10,628 nt of DNA from Candidatus Gastranaerophilales bacterium (GCA_900552525.1 UNSK01000058.1:1-10628); one strand, 5' to 3'; counted from the first letter of the stretch, positions 1 through 6,630 are shown. A program made the numbers and translations. Notes: generated by a model from the sequence alone, not told the origin.

Positions 1-198
1 GTTGCTTAAAACTAATCTAAAAGTCGCTAAGTTCTTTATTGAAAGCATTTTATGCTTGTTAGCCTGTTTTTCAGAAATTGCAAAAATTCTGCAAATTCTT
101 TGAATTTCTTCTATATCAGCTCTAGTTTCCAGTTTGTAAACATTATTTATAGGGTCTGCAATAACTGACATTGTAGCATTTAATTCTTGTTCGTTCAT
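1..198 (-). CDS. Hypothetical protein, N-terminal 66 residues (runs off the left edge)
   Basis: An open frame on the - strand starts at the ATG at 198-196 and stays open to the window edge, so the C-terminus is missing. The start is supported by an AAGGAA ribosome-binding site about 7 nt upstream. The visible 66 residues begin MNEQELNATMSVIADPINN and are mostly charged and probably helical, with no signal peptide or membrane segment. I do not recognise a family. The gene is divergent from the HEAT-repeat gene, with 151 nt between them. Gene reality is likely from the RBS, a matching upstream promoter and codon use like its neighbours; function is unknown. Confidence 0.6.
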   Translation of the reverse strand, partial: MNEQELNATMSVIADPINNVYKLETRADIEEIQRICRIFAISEKQANKHKMLSIKNLATFRLVLSN

Positions 199-225
199 TA
201 TCAATTCCTTATCAATATGTTTATG

Positions 226-254
226 TATATATAAAGTATTTCATTTTTTGAAAA
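226..254 (-). promoter_or_regulatory. Predicted sigma-70-type promoter for the left-edge gene
   Basis: On the - strand a TTTTCA -35-like hexamer (254-249) is separated by exactly 17 nt from a TATATA -10-like hexamer (231-226). It lies about 20 nt upstream of the ribosome-binding site and ATG of the gene starting at 198. The region is AT-rich, so chance matches are common. The rest of the gap from 199 to 349 shows no convincing + strand promoter and no RNA gene. Confidence 0.35.
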
Positions 255-349
255 TTGCGTTTTTTAGGTAATATGTTAAGAAATATTACAGAATTAAATA
301 TATAAATAAGACTGAAAGTCAGGTTATTATTGCTAAATATTATTTTTTA

Positions 350-1300
350 TTGTATGGTAATTTTGTGGTAAAAAATGCATTAGATTTTGGTGTTATATTG
401 GAGAAATGCGGAGTAGGAAAAGAAACTTCGCAAGTTGTAATCAAGAAACTATCAGAGCTTGACACTGATTTGTCCGCTTCTGAGATTATTGAATTGTATG
501 AGTATATACTTGGCTGTGTTAAAGATTCAGAAGTTCTGAGCGGAGTTATAAAGCTTGCTGATGCTTACCGTGATAAAAAGATTTTGTCAAAACTGCTTGA
601 TATTTTACTTCTAAAAACAGTAGATAATACTGATGCTGATAACCTGATAAATACACGTGTTCTTTGTGCAAAGGCAATTGCAAACTATAAGGATACTTCA
701 ACAGTTGGTGCTTTATTGTATTGTTTAAATAATAAGGGAGAGAATTATAAAATTAGGCTCGCCTGTGCGGATGCTCTCGGCAGGATTGGTGATAAGTATG
801 CTGTAGAGTCATTAATTGATGTTGTAAAAGACGAGGAAGAAAAATCCGTTTATGTAAAAGAATCTGCTACTTTTGCTCTCGGGCTGTTAGGAGATGTTAG
901 CGCAATTGACCCGCTTGTTTCAATTATGGAAGCAAAGCAAGGACTTTTAGGAAAATTTTCTTTTCTAAAAGAACGTATTGTGGAAGCGCTTGGAAAATTA
1001 AACATAAATAATTCTAAGGTCTTAAAAGTGCTAAAAAATGCATTATATGATTCATCTCCTATGGTAAGGATTAATGCTATTGAGGCTCTGATGAACAGTG
1101 ATTATGAAGAGGCCCCAGAGTTAATAAGAACGGCTTTAAAAGACGAAGATGATGAAGTTAAGCGCAATGCACTCATAGCTTTATATAACATTATAGGTCG
1201 AGATATTCTAGATGAAGTTATTTCACTGCCAGGATATAATGAATTTCTAAAAACAGAGGCCAGAAATATTATTGAAGAATATGAAGAGGTGGATGAATGA
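350..1300 (+). CDS. HEAT-repeat protein (PBS-lyase-type repeats)
   Basis: About 316 residues forming an all-helical repeat protein. From roughly residue 95 to the end there are successive HEAT/PBS-lyase-like units, each with an A-x-x-A-L-G or similar core. Examples are RLACADALGRIGDKYAVESL, KESATFALGLLGDVSAIDPL, ERIVEALGKL and MVRINAIEALMNS. Such solenoids act as protein-protein scaffolds; in cyanobacteria relatives include bilin lyase subunits, but nothing here points to a bilin role. The N-terminal 90 residues are helical and less repetitive. The start is uncertain: no ATG is in frame, so TTG at 350 or GTG at 365 are the options, neither with a clear Shine-Dalgarno. The stop overlaps the queC start by 4 nt (ATGA), so the gene is translationally coupled to queC and probably the first gene of the operon. 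Confidence 0.85.
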   Translation: MYGNFVVKNALDFGVILEKCGVGKETSQVVIKKLSELDTDLSASEIIELYEYILGCVKDSEVLSGVIKLADAYRDKKILSKLLDILLLKTVDNTDADNLINTRVLCAKAIANYKDTSTVGALLYCLNNKGENYKIRLACADALGRIGDKYAVESLIDVVKDEEEKSVYVKESATFALGLLGDVSAIDPLVSIMEAKQGLLGKFSFLKERIVEALGKLNINNSKVLKVLKNALYDSSPMVRINAIEALMNSDYEEAPELIRTALKDEDDEVKRNALIALYNIIGRDILDEVISLPGYNEFLKTEARNIIEEYEEVDE

Positions 1301-1971
1301 AAAAGGCTGTGATTCTACTCTCAGGAGGCCTTGATTCTCTTGTTGCACTAGGCTTTCCTCAAAGTGAATATCGTATAGAGCTTGCATTAACTTTTGACTA
1401 CGGACAAAAATCTGTACAAAATGAAATCGATGCCTCTCAAAAAATATGTAAATATTATAATGTGGAGCATAAAGTTATAAAGCTTGAATGGCTTAAAGAG
1501 ATTACTAAAACAGCTCTGGTTTCTGCTGAAGAGATACCTGTTGCAAATTTGGGAACGAAAGAAAGTGCGGCTGCTGTTTGGATACCAAATAGAAACGGAT
1601 TATTCTTGAATATAGCTGCATCTTTTGCTGATTCCTTTGGGTTTGATTATATATTATACGGAGCTAATAAAGATGAAGGAACCACTTTCCCAGACAATAC
1701 AGAAGAATTTAGAAGAGAAATTTCAAAAGTTTTTAAAACTTCGACTTTAAAAAAGCCTTGTGTGCTGGCGCCCTTGATTAATTATACCAAGAATGATATA
1801 GTTAGAATTGCTATAGAAAATGCAATGCCGCTTGAACTTGTTCGGAGTTGTTATGGCGGTGGGGAGAAACATTGCGGTATGTGTGAATCCTGCAGGCATT
1901 TGAAACAGGCTTTGATTGCAAATCACGGGGAAAAATATATAGAGATATTATTTGGTAATTATGAAAACTAA
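1297..1971 (+). CDS. queC: 7-cyano-7-deazaguanine synthase (QueC)
   Basis: QueC converts 7-carboxy-7-deazaguanine, ammonia and ATP to preQ0, the nitrile precursor of queuosine in tRNA, in the cytosol. The 224 residues match the family's usual length. Visible motifs are the PP-loop ATPase signature SGGLDS at residues 9-14, the IPNRNGLFLNIAASFAD segment that corresponds to the conserved xPxRN-xxFL motif, and the C-terminal zinc site with Cys185, Cys193, Cys196 and Cys199 (SCYGGGEKHCGMCESC). At the substrate loop it reads TTFPDNTEEF rather than the SGYPDCR-type sequence I remember from Bacillus and E. coli QueC, suggesting a distinct QueC clade. The ATG overlaps the end of the HEAT-repeat gene (GAGGTGG upstream as RBS), and its end overlaps the next gene by 11 nt. 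No queD, queE or queF is in the window. Confidence 0.93.
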   Translation: MKKAVILLSGGLDSLVALGFPQSEYRIELALTFDYGQKSVQNEIDASQKICKYYNVEHKVIKLEWLKEITKTALVSAEEIPVANLGTKESAAAVWIPNRNGLFLNIAASFADSFGFDYILYGANKDEGTTFPDNTEEFRREISKVFKTSTLKKPCVLAPLINYTKNDIVRIAIENAMPLELVRSCYGGGEKHCGMCESCRHLKQALIANHGEKYIEILFGNYEN

Positions 1972-2515
1972 ATTAATAGAAGAAGAGATAAAATACATAG
2001 GTTCACAGCTTGCACCTCACTGGATATATAAAAATTTTGGTATTCAAGGCGATGCAATAGTTGCTTTTAAAGGTGAATGCGAAGTAAAGCTTACTGAGAT
2101 GGTTGATATTGAGGATGTTATAAATAACGAACCCATTTATAGTAAGTATATGCTTAGTTTTATAACAGAGCAATTTGGGGTTAATCTGGTAGAAGGTGTG
2201 TTTAGACAAAGATTGCTAATTTGTATTATTAAGGAATTGTTAGAAGAAAATGGTATTTTTGTTGTGCGCAGCGGAGATGATTTAATGATTAATGGACGAA
2301 AATTATCTGTTTCAATTGCAACAAAATCCATAACATCGGTTTTAATTCACACCGGTTTAAATATCGTTTCAGAGGGTGCACCTGTTAAAGCATCAGGGCT
2401 TACAAGCGAGCTGGGTATACAAAATATTGATGCTTTTGCTCAGGAAGTTATGAAAAGATATTCTGAAGAAATAGATGATATAAAAATGGCAAGTACAAAA
2501 GTTCGTGGAGTATAA
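1961..2515 (+). CDS. DUF366 family protein
   Basis: A 184-residue soluble protein with the look of the DUF366 family. The N-terminal block YIGSQLAPHWIYKNFGIQGD is followed by IVAFKGECEV and an acidic MVDIEDV motif. The family is uncharacterised. A C-terminal stretch, KLSVSIATKSITSVLIHTGL, resembles the K-x-x-G...LIHGxL region of biotin/lipoate protein ligases, so a ligase-like fold is possible (inference only). The frame is open from a TTG at 1952, but ATG 1961 is the better start; the ribosome-binding site is weak, as expected for a gene overlapping the queC end by 11 nt and probably read by translational coupling. Position directly behind queC suggests a role tied to 7-deazaguanine metabolism, but this is not shown by the sequence. 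Confidence 0.8.
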   Translation: MKTKLIEEEIKYIGSQLAPHWIYKNFGIQGDAIVAFKGECEVKLTEMVDIEDVINNEPIYSKYMLSFITEQFGVNLVEGVFRQRLLICIIKELLEENGIFVVRSGDDLMINGRKLSVSIATKSITSVLIHTGLNIVSEGAPVKASGLTSELGIQNIDAFAQEVMKRYSEEIDDIKMASTKVRGV

Positions 2516-2516
2516 A

Positions 2517-3131
2517 ATGGGAAACCAATTTGGCTACAAAAAATATATGAAAAAAGAGGCACAAAAAGATCATTCTTTGGTAAAAATCTTTCTGATTTCA
2601 TTTTTTGGAATGCTTTTAGTATTTACTTTTGTGATAAAATCTTTTTCACCTTCTGTAGATACATCAATTGGTGATTATCAGCAAGAAGCAGAAGTTGATA
2701 CGCAGGAAGAACCTAAGAAAATTGTAGATGATAGATTATCTATGATACAAAGTGAAGATCAAGGGCGAAGTTTTTCAGAATTAATGGCAAAACCGGATGA
2801 CACCGCAGAAGTAAAAGAAACTGTGCAGGTTAATACAGTAACTCCTGAACCGGTGCAGACAGTAAATGAAACTACTGTGACTCCGCCAACACCTCAAGCT
2901 GAACCTGTTTATAAGGTTTTCGTCGGTACTTACACTTCAGCTGAACAGGCAAAAGTAGCGAAAGATATAATTCAAGAATCTGGAAACGGATTAAACCCTA
3001 TAGTTAAATGTATTGGTTCTAACAACTACACTTTGCAGGTAGGTATATTCAAAAATAAACAAAGTGCAGAATCTTTACTTTATACTGTACAACAAAACCA
3101 TCTCCCAGGAAGGATTGTACAAGATTATTAA
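2517..3131 (+). CDS. Membrane-anchored SPOR-domain protein
   Basis: A 204-residue bitopic protein. A short basic cytoplasmic N-terminus (residues 1-20) is followed by a single membrane segment at about 21-40 (LVKIFLISFFGMLLVFTFVI). Next is a low-complexity Glu/Thr/Pro/Val-rich linker (about 45-130) and a C-terminal SPOR domain (about 131-204, VYKVFVGTYTSAEQAKVAKD ... NYTLQVGIFKNKQSAESLL). SPOR domains bind denuded peptidoglycan glycan strands, often at division septa, so a cell-envelope or division role is likely. The frame opens at GTG 2505, but ATG 2517 has GTGGAG at 2505-2510 at the right spacing and is chosen. It begins 1 nt after the DUF366 stop, so it is probably the last gene of the HEAT-queC-DUF366 operon. 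Domain assignment is by pattern and hydrophobicity. Confidence 0.88.
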   Translation: MGNQFGYKKYMKKEAQKDHSLVKIFLISFFGMLLVFTFVIKSFSPSVDTSIGDYQQEAEVDTQEEPKKIVDDRLSMIQSEDQGRSFSELMAKPDDTAEVKETVQVNTVTPEPVQTVNETTVTPPTPQAEPVYKVFVGTYTSAEQAKVAKDIIQESGNGLNPIVKCIGSNNYTLQVGIFKNKQSAESLLYTVQQNHLPGRIVQDY

Positions 3132-3172
3132 GGTTTGAAAATAAATCTTTACATCGCGAAATATTTTGATTA

Positions 3173-3201
3173 TTTTTTGAGATTTTGTGATACATTATAA
3201 T
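3173..3201 (+). promoter_or_regulatory. Predicted promoter for the winged-helix/DUF262-like pair
   Basis: A perfect TATAAT -10 hexamer lies at 3196-3201. The -35 region is poor (a T-run at 3173-3178, 17 nt upstream). The 132-nt gap after the SPOR gene holds this promoter and a leader of roughly 55 nt running to the AGGAG at 3251-3255. I saw no convincing terminator hairpin for the upstream operon in the gap. Confidence 0.5.
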
Positions 3202-3262
3202 TATGGAAATCCGTTATGGGGAATTAAGTTAGACTATCATAGGTTAGTATAGGAGATATTTG

Positions 3263-3886
3263 ATGCCTAATTATTTGACGAAGGAAGAGATAAGACAGTG
3301 GAGAAGTTCTCTGGAAAAAATTACTTTGGAAGAATTTGCAGCCAGATTAGGAAAGGAAGTTGAAGAAAGTAAACCTACTAATGATGTTGTAGATATTGTA
3401 ATGTCAAGAGGCACTTCTTCAAATACAAATACAAGTGTAAATGATGGTTTTTCAAAAATAGCAGAGCGCGCTTTTGAAAGAGAACGCCAGATTTCTCATA
3501 CGCCTTTTTCTATTAATAGAAAAGAACTTTTGTCAAAGTCAAAAAATCAAGCAGGTCCTAAAAAGAGTGCTAAAGAAGATTTGGTAGTTGAAAAAACTGA
3601 ACCTGTGTTAAAAGAAAAATCAAATTCTGTTCTTGAAAAAGTAGAAGAATTCTCTGCAAAGAAAGATGTCCAAATTACATTGAAAAGAGCCCTTACTGAC
3701 AGAGAACAACTGGTATTTGATTATCTGCTTAATAATGTTGGTAAAACTGTTTTTGCTAAAGATCTGGCTAAACTTCTAGACTTACCAAGAGATTATGTTT
3801 ATAAATATATTAAAAATCTGAGAGCTAAAATTGAAGGTGATAAGCTCAAAAATGTGCCGTCTGGCGGATTTGTTTTAACTGAGTAA
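3263..3886 (+). CDS. Winged-helix (OmpR-type C-terminal) DNA-binding protein
   Basis: A 207-residue protein. Residues 143-207 look like an OmpR/PhoB-type winged helix: ALTDREQLVFDYLLNNVGKT, then VFAKDLAKLLDL, the recognition-helix-like DYVYKYIKNLRAKI and the wing with PSGGFVL near the end. No receiver or kinase-responsive domain is present. The N-terminus (residues 4-31, YLTKEEIRQWRSSLEKITLE onward) is a helical region I cannot name, and the middle is a Lys/Glu/Ser-rich, probably disordered linker. ATG 3263 is chosen over the in-frame TTG 3260 because AGGAG at 3251-3255 is 7 nt upstream. The stop is 3 nt before the DUF262-like gene, so the two are co-transcribed. It is likely a transcription regulator; its targets are unknown, and it may regulate its own operon. 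Confidence 0.75.
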   Translation: MPNYLTKEEIRQWRSSLEKITLEEFAARLGKEVEESKPTNDVVDIVMSRGTSSNTNTSVNDGFSKIAERAFERERQISHTPFSINRKELLSKSKNQAGPKKSAKEDLVVEKTEPVLKEKSNSVLEKVEEFSAKKDVQITLKRALTDREQLVFDYLLNNVGKTVFAKDLAKLLDLPRDYVYKYIKNLRAKIEGDKLKNVPSGGFVLTE

Positions 3887-3889
3887 TAG

Positions 3890-4660
3890 ATGAAAGTAGT
3901 AAATTTACTTGAATTTCTAAATAAAGCAAAAGATTTGTACACTTTGAATTATGCAATGTGTGATAATGAGCTTGTCAACTTTCTTGACTTGATGGTAGAG
4001 GATGAACAATTTACCCAGAAAATTGATTTAGGAATAATGTTTGTTAATCAAAAATCATTGGATCAATTCGTAATAGTAGACGGCCTAAATCGTATTTTGT
4101 CACTTTCATTACTTCTTCATGCAGTATGTGAATGTTATAAAAAGACAACAGCTCAGAATGATAAAGCAATAAAAACAATTAGAAAAAAGTACTTACTTGG
4201 TAAAAACACCTCTAAATTACGACTAAACGAAAAAGATGCCATTATTTATAATAAAATAATTAATGGAGAAAGGCTTTCCGGTCATGAGAAAAAGTCGCCA
4301 ATGTTTATCTTATTGCATAATTTTTGGTCACAAATAAAGGAAGAAAATCTTCAAGCTGCAAGTATTTTTTCTATGTTAAAGAAAATATTTGTTACAGTCG
4401 TGGAAACTGAAGGTGTTTCAAAAAGAAATATATATTATAAATTAAATAACAATAGAAATCTTGATCAAATTGCTTTAATAGAAGATTACCTGAAAGAAAA
4501 TGGCGTAGAAAAAGATTGGTACGCAATTAGAGATAAATATTTTCCAGAGAAAAGGGATATAACTCTATTTTTAAAAGATTTTTTTGTGACGAAATTTAAT
4601 TATAAAAAATTGATCCAGAAAGGCTTTATGAGAGCTTTGTTAACTATTTTGAAACTATGA
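3890..4660 (+). CDS. GmrSD/DUF262-like protein, N-terminal part (frame broken near 4604)
   Basis: This reads as the first two thirds of a diverged DUF262 (GmrS-type) protein. FVIVDGLNRILSLSLLLHAV (about 60-79) aligns with the family's DGQQR-L-T nucleotide-binding motif, but has DGLNR at 64-68. The segment RNIYYKLNNNRNLDQIALIE matches the F-x-x-LN-x-xG-x-x-L-x-x-xDL stretch. The usual IPxYQRxYxW motif near the N-terminus is absent. Authentic coding in this frame seems to stop around residue 239, at AAAAAA 4604-4609. The adjacent frame then gives DPERLYESFVNYFET, which fits the family, whereas this frame ends in an unlike tail to the TGA at 4658-4660. DUF262 proteins occur in type IV restriction and other defence systems; this one lacks obvious catalytic residues, so the activity is unclear. 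ATG 3890 follows the winged-helix stop by 3 nt. Confidence 0.65.
   Translation: MKVVNLLEFLNKAKDLYTLNYAMCDNELVNFLDLMVEDEQFTQKIDLGIMFVNQKSLDQFVIVDGLNRILSLSLLLHAVCECYKKTTAQNDKAIKTIRKKYLLGKNTSKLRLNEKDAIIYNKIINGERLSGHEKKSPMFILLHNFWSQIKEENLQAASIFSMLKKIFVTVVETEGVSKRNIYYKLNNNRNLDQIALIEDYLKENGVEKDWYAIRDKYFPEKRDITLFLKDFFVTKFNYKKLIQKGFMRALLTILKL
4604..4611 (+). other. Putative frameshift site in an A6 run
   Basis: In the first frame the sequence reads TAT AAA AAA TTG, and in the second frame it continues GAT CCA GAA AGG. The second frame is closed by a TAA at 4603-4605, so the switch must occur between 4604 and about 4611. Adding one A (A6 to A7) gives a continuous reading of 363 residues from 3890 to 4980, with the family-like peptide KKIDPERLYESFVNYFET across the junction. 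A real one-base deletion, a sequencing or assembly error in a homopolymer, or ribosomal or polymerase slippage would each explain this. Confidence 0.7.
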
Positions 4661-4980
4661 TGCAATATATGCCGGAAGATGTGATAATGAAGCGAATGAA
4701 GCATACAGCTGCGTTATACTGCAATATATTACATGTCAATTTCCATAATGAAGAAATAAAGAAAGCTTTTATTAAAATAAAAAAAGCTGCCGGTGAAGAT
4801 ACTTATGCTTATATTTTAGAAGTGTATGAAGATTTTGCAGATAATAATATATCAGAGAACACATTTATTGAAATTTTAAATACAATTGCAGATTACCTTA
4901 AAAATCGTAAAGATAAAGAAAATAACATTGCTTTTAATGAATTAATCCAATATTTAAATGCATTTATAACCTGTAAATAA
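4657..4980 (+). CDS. GmrSD/DUF262-like protein, C-terminal part (downstream frame of the same broken gene)
   Basis: A 107-residue frame if begun at ATG 4657, but its coding sense runs further upstream, to about 4610, in the same frame. It has no ribosome-binding site and overlaps the end of the upstream frame by 4 nt, so it could be made only by translational re-initiation or a frameshift. The helical segment YAYILEVYEDFADNNISENTFIEILNTIADYLKNRK (shown here in parts: YAYILEVYEDFADNN and FIEILNTIADYLKNRK) resembles the conserved end of DUF262 proteins, where a line such as L-x-x-Y is followed by a terminal YLxxRx motif. There is no HNH nuclease (GmrD) motif. I read it as the second part of the gene at 3890, not a separate gene; it is listed as a CDS because it is open and may be annotated as one. 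Confidence 0.5.
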   Translation: MMQYMPEDVIMKRMKHTAALYCNILHVNFHNEEIKKAFIKIKKAAGEDTYAYILEVYEDFADNNISENTFIEILNTIADYLKNRKDKENNIAFNELIQYLNAFITCK

Positions 4981-4989
4981 CAATATTGG

Positions 4990-5012
4990 AAAATATATTA
5001 ATAATATTTTTT
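4990..5012 (+). terminator. Possible weak AT-only terminator after the DUF262-like gene
   Basis: AAAATAT (4990-4996) and ATATTTT (5004-5010) can pair around a 7-nt loop and the run of T continues to 5012. The stem has no G-C pair, so it is weak and may be chance in this AT-rich gap. Confidence 0.25.
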
Positions 5013-5022
5013 ATGCTCGTTT

Positions 5023-5028
5023 TATACT
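5023..5028 (+). promoter_or_regulatory. Possible -10 element for the 96-aa gene
   Basis: TATACT at 5023-5028, with an overlapping TATAAA alternative at 5028-5033, lies about 50 nt upstream of the ATG at 5079. No clear -35 hexamer was found at 16-18 nt spacing. The gene has its own ribosome-binding site and 83-98 nt of gap before it, so an own promoter is plausible. Confidence 0.3.
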
Positions 5029-5078
5029 ATAAATAGGAATTAAGATAGTTAAAATTTTATAGTATGGAGGATTTATTT

Positions 5079-5369
5079 ATGGGTACAAACCATTTAAATA
5101 GATTGGTGGGTTGCTATGAGCAAATATTTAATGAGTTATATATGGCAGATACAATTGTAAATATAACCAGAAATTCTTGCTTGGACAGAGAGTTTAGCGG
5201 ACAGTATTACGGAATTCCTGCAGAGTCTTCTGCACAATTAAGTGCCGAAAGAAATAACTATATAAATATGTTAACCATATTATCAGAAAAAATTTCTAAT
5301 ATAATGGAACTTAATATTGCAATGGAAAATGAAATTTTATTACAGGAGAACTCCAACAATGGCTGCTGA
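5079..5369 (+). CDS. Small orphan protein of unknown function (96 aa)
   Basis: A 96-residue soluble, mainly helical protein (MGTNHLNRLVGCYEQIFNEL at the start), with three cysteines, at residues 12, 34 and 96 (the last residue), and no membrane segment or signal. I recognise no family. ATG 5079 is preceded by GGAGG at 5066-5070 at 8 nt spacing, the strongest Shine-Dalgarno in the window. The in-frame ATG at 5064 would place the start upstream of that site, so 5079 is preferred. Its last 30 nt overlap the 3' end of nupC on the opposite strand. The ribosome-binding site and a native-looking codon mix support a real gene; function cannot be inferred. Confidence 0.6.
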   Translation: MGTNHLNRLVGCYEQIFNELYMADTIVNITRNSCLDREFSGQYYGIPAESSAQLSAERNNYINMLTILSEKISNIMELNIAMENEILLQENSNNGC

Positions 5370-6599
5370 TAGATAACAGCTTAACGTGCCGCATATAAGT
5401 GCTCTTAAGCCAAGCCTTGCAAGATTTTTTTTCTGGTTTGGTGCTAATTCACCTATACCACCGATTTGAATTGCAATCGAACCAAAATTTCCAAAACTGC
5501 ACAGTGCAAAGCTTGCCAGCATAAAGCTTTTAGGAGCAATTGATGTTGCTATGTGTGACAGATTTACATATGCAACCATTTCATTAAGAACAAGCTTGGT
5601 TCCCATAAGAGCTCCTACAACAGAGGCATCTTTGAGAGGCACTCCAATAATAATAGCAAATATTGCAAATAATTTTCCAAGAATCAGTTTTAATGACAAA
5701 TGGCTCAAGAACGTTAAGTGTGAGCAGCCCGGGCAGAATTTGTATAAGAACATTCCACTAAGACCTAAAACCCAATCAATGAAAGCAACAAGTGCAACTA
5801 ATGCGAGAATCATCGCAGTAACATTTATGGCAACTTTCATACCTTCGGAAGCTCCATTTGAGATTGCCTCAAACACATTTGCAAAAGTTCTTCTTTTCGA
5901 AATTCGGATATTATCGCGTGTTTCAGGCTCTCCTATTTCAGGATACATAATTTTAGCAAGAATCATAGCGCCAGGAGCAGCCATTATTGAGGATGCTAAT
6001 ATATAATGTGCCGGAATTCCCATACCAATGTATATAGGCATTATTGCACCTGAAATACAGGCCATGCTGCCTGCCATTGAGGCTAGAAGTTCCGAACGCG
6101 TCAGCTTTTCCAGATAAGGTTTAATCATAATCTGTGCAAGTATTTGCCCGACAAATGAGCTTGCAACGTTTGAAAGAGCTTCTGCACCGGATACATGCAT
6201 AAGTTTATTCATTGCTTTTCCAAGTGCTGCAACAACACGCTGCATAATACCATAGTAATAAAGTATGTTTACCAGCACCATCATGAAAATATTGGTACAG
6301 ATTAATTGAACAGCAAATATACTGCTGCTTTTTCCAAAAAGTTCTGTTAGTTTTGCATTTTCCAACAGCGGACCAAACACGAAAAGACCGCCTTCTGTAG
6401 CAAAATCCAGAATCTTCTGGATAAACATACCTATCATCAGGAATATTTTTTCACCTATAGGAACCTTAAATATAAATACAGCAAGCAGAATTTGTAATAT
6501 AAATCCAGTTACAACTGTTTTGTAATTTATAGCCTTTCGGTTATTTGACATACCAAATACTATTAAAAATATTCCTATAAGCCCAACAAATCTTTCCAT
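5340..6599 (-). CDS. nupC: CNT-family nucleoside transporter (NupC)
   Basis: A 419-residue polytopic inner-membrane protein of the concentrative nucleoside transporter family, expected to import nucleosides coupled to H+ or Na+. Many hydrophobic segments are seen. Family motifs include GSMACISGAIMPIYIGMGIP, the SNGASEGMKVAINVTAMIL stretch, VVGALMGTKLVLNEMVAYVN and the C-terminal SFGNFGSIAIQIGGIGELAP. The length matches bacterial NupC (about 400). The frame opens at a TTG at 6602-6600, but ATG 6599 is used because AGGAG (6608-6604) is 5 nt upstream of it. It is separated from gcvPA by a terminator and probably has its own promoter. The last 30 nt overlap the convergent small gene. Confidence 0.92.
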   Translation of the reverse strand: MERFVGLIGIFLIVFGMSNNRKAINYKTVVTGFILQILLAVFIFKVPIGEKIFLMIGMFIQKILDFATEGGLFVFGPLLENAKLTELFGKSSSIFAVQLICTNIFMMVLVNILYYYGIMQRVVAALGKAMNKLMHVSGAEALSNVASSFVGQILAQIMIKPYLEKLTRSELLASMAGSMACISGAIMPIYIGMGIPAHYILASSIMAAPGAMILAKIMYPEIGEPETRDNIRISKRRTFANVFEAISNGASEGMKVAINVTAMILALVALVAFIDWVLGLSGMFLYKFCPGCSHLTFLSHLSLKLILGKLFAIFAIIIGVPLKDASVVGALMGTKLVLNEMVAYVNLSHIATSIAPKSFMLASFALCSFGNFGSIAIQIGGIGELAPNQKKNLARLGLRALICGTLSCYLSAAIVGVLL

Positions 6600-6630
6600 C
6601 AATACTCCTAATAATTATGTGAATATTTTT

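Noticed and set aside
2003..2331. Open frames on the - strand of 64 and 68 codons inside the DUF366 gene
   Set aside because: They lie opposite a conserved protein, have no ribosome-binding site and a composition expected of reversed coding sequence.
3132..3172. Intrinsic terminator after the SPOR gene
   Set aside because: A/T-rich inverted fragments exist, but no stable stem followed by a T-run was found.
5551..6006. A 151-codon + strand open frame inside nupC
   Set aside because: It is antisense to a well-conserved transporter with intact motifs, with no family likeness of its own.
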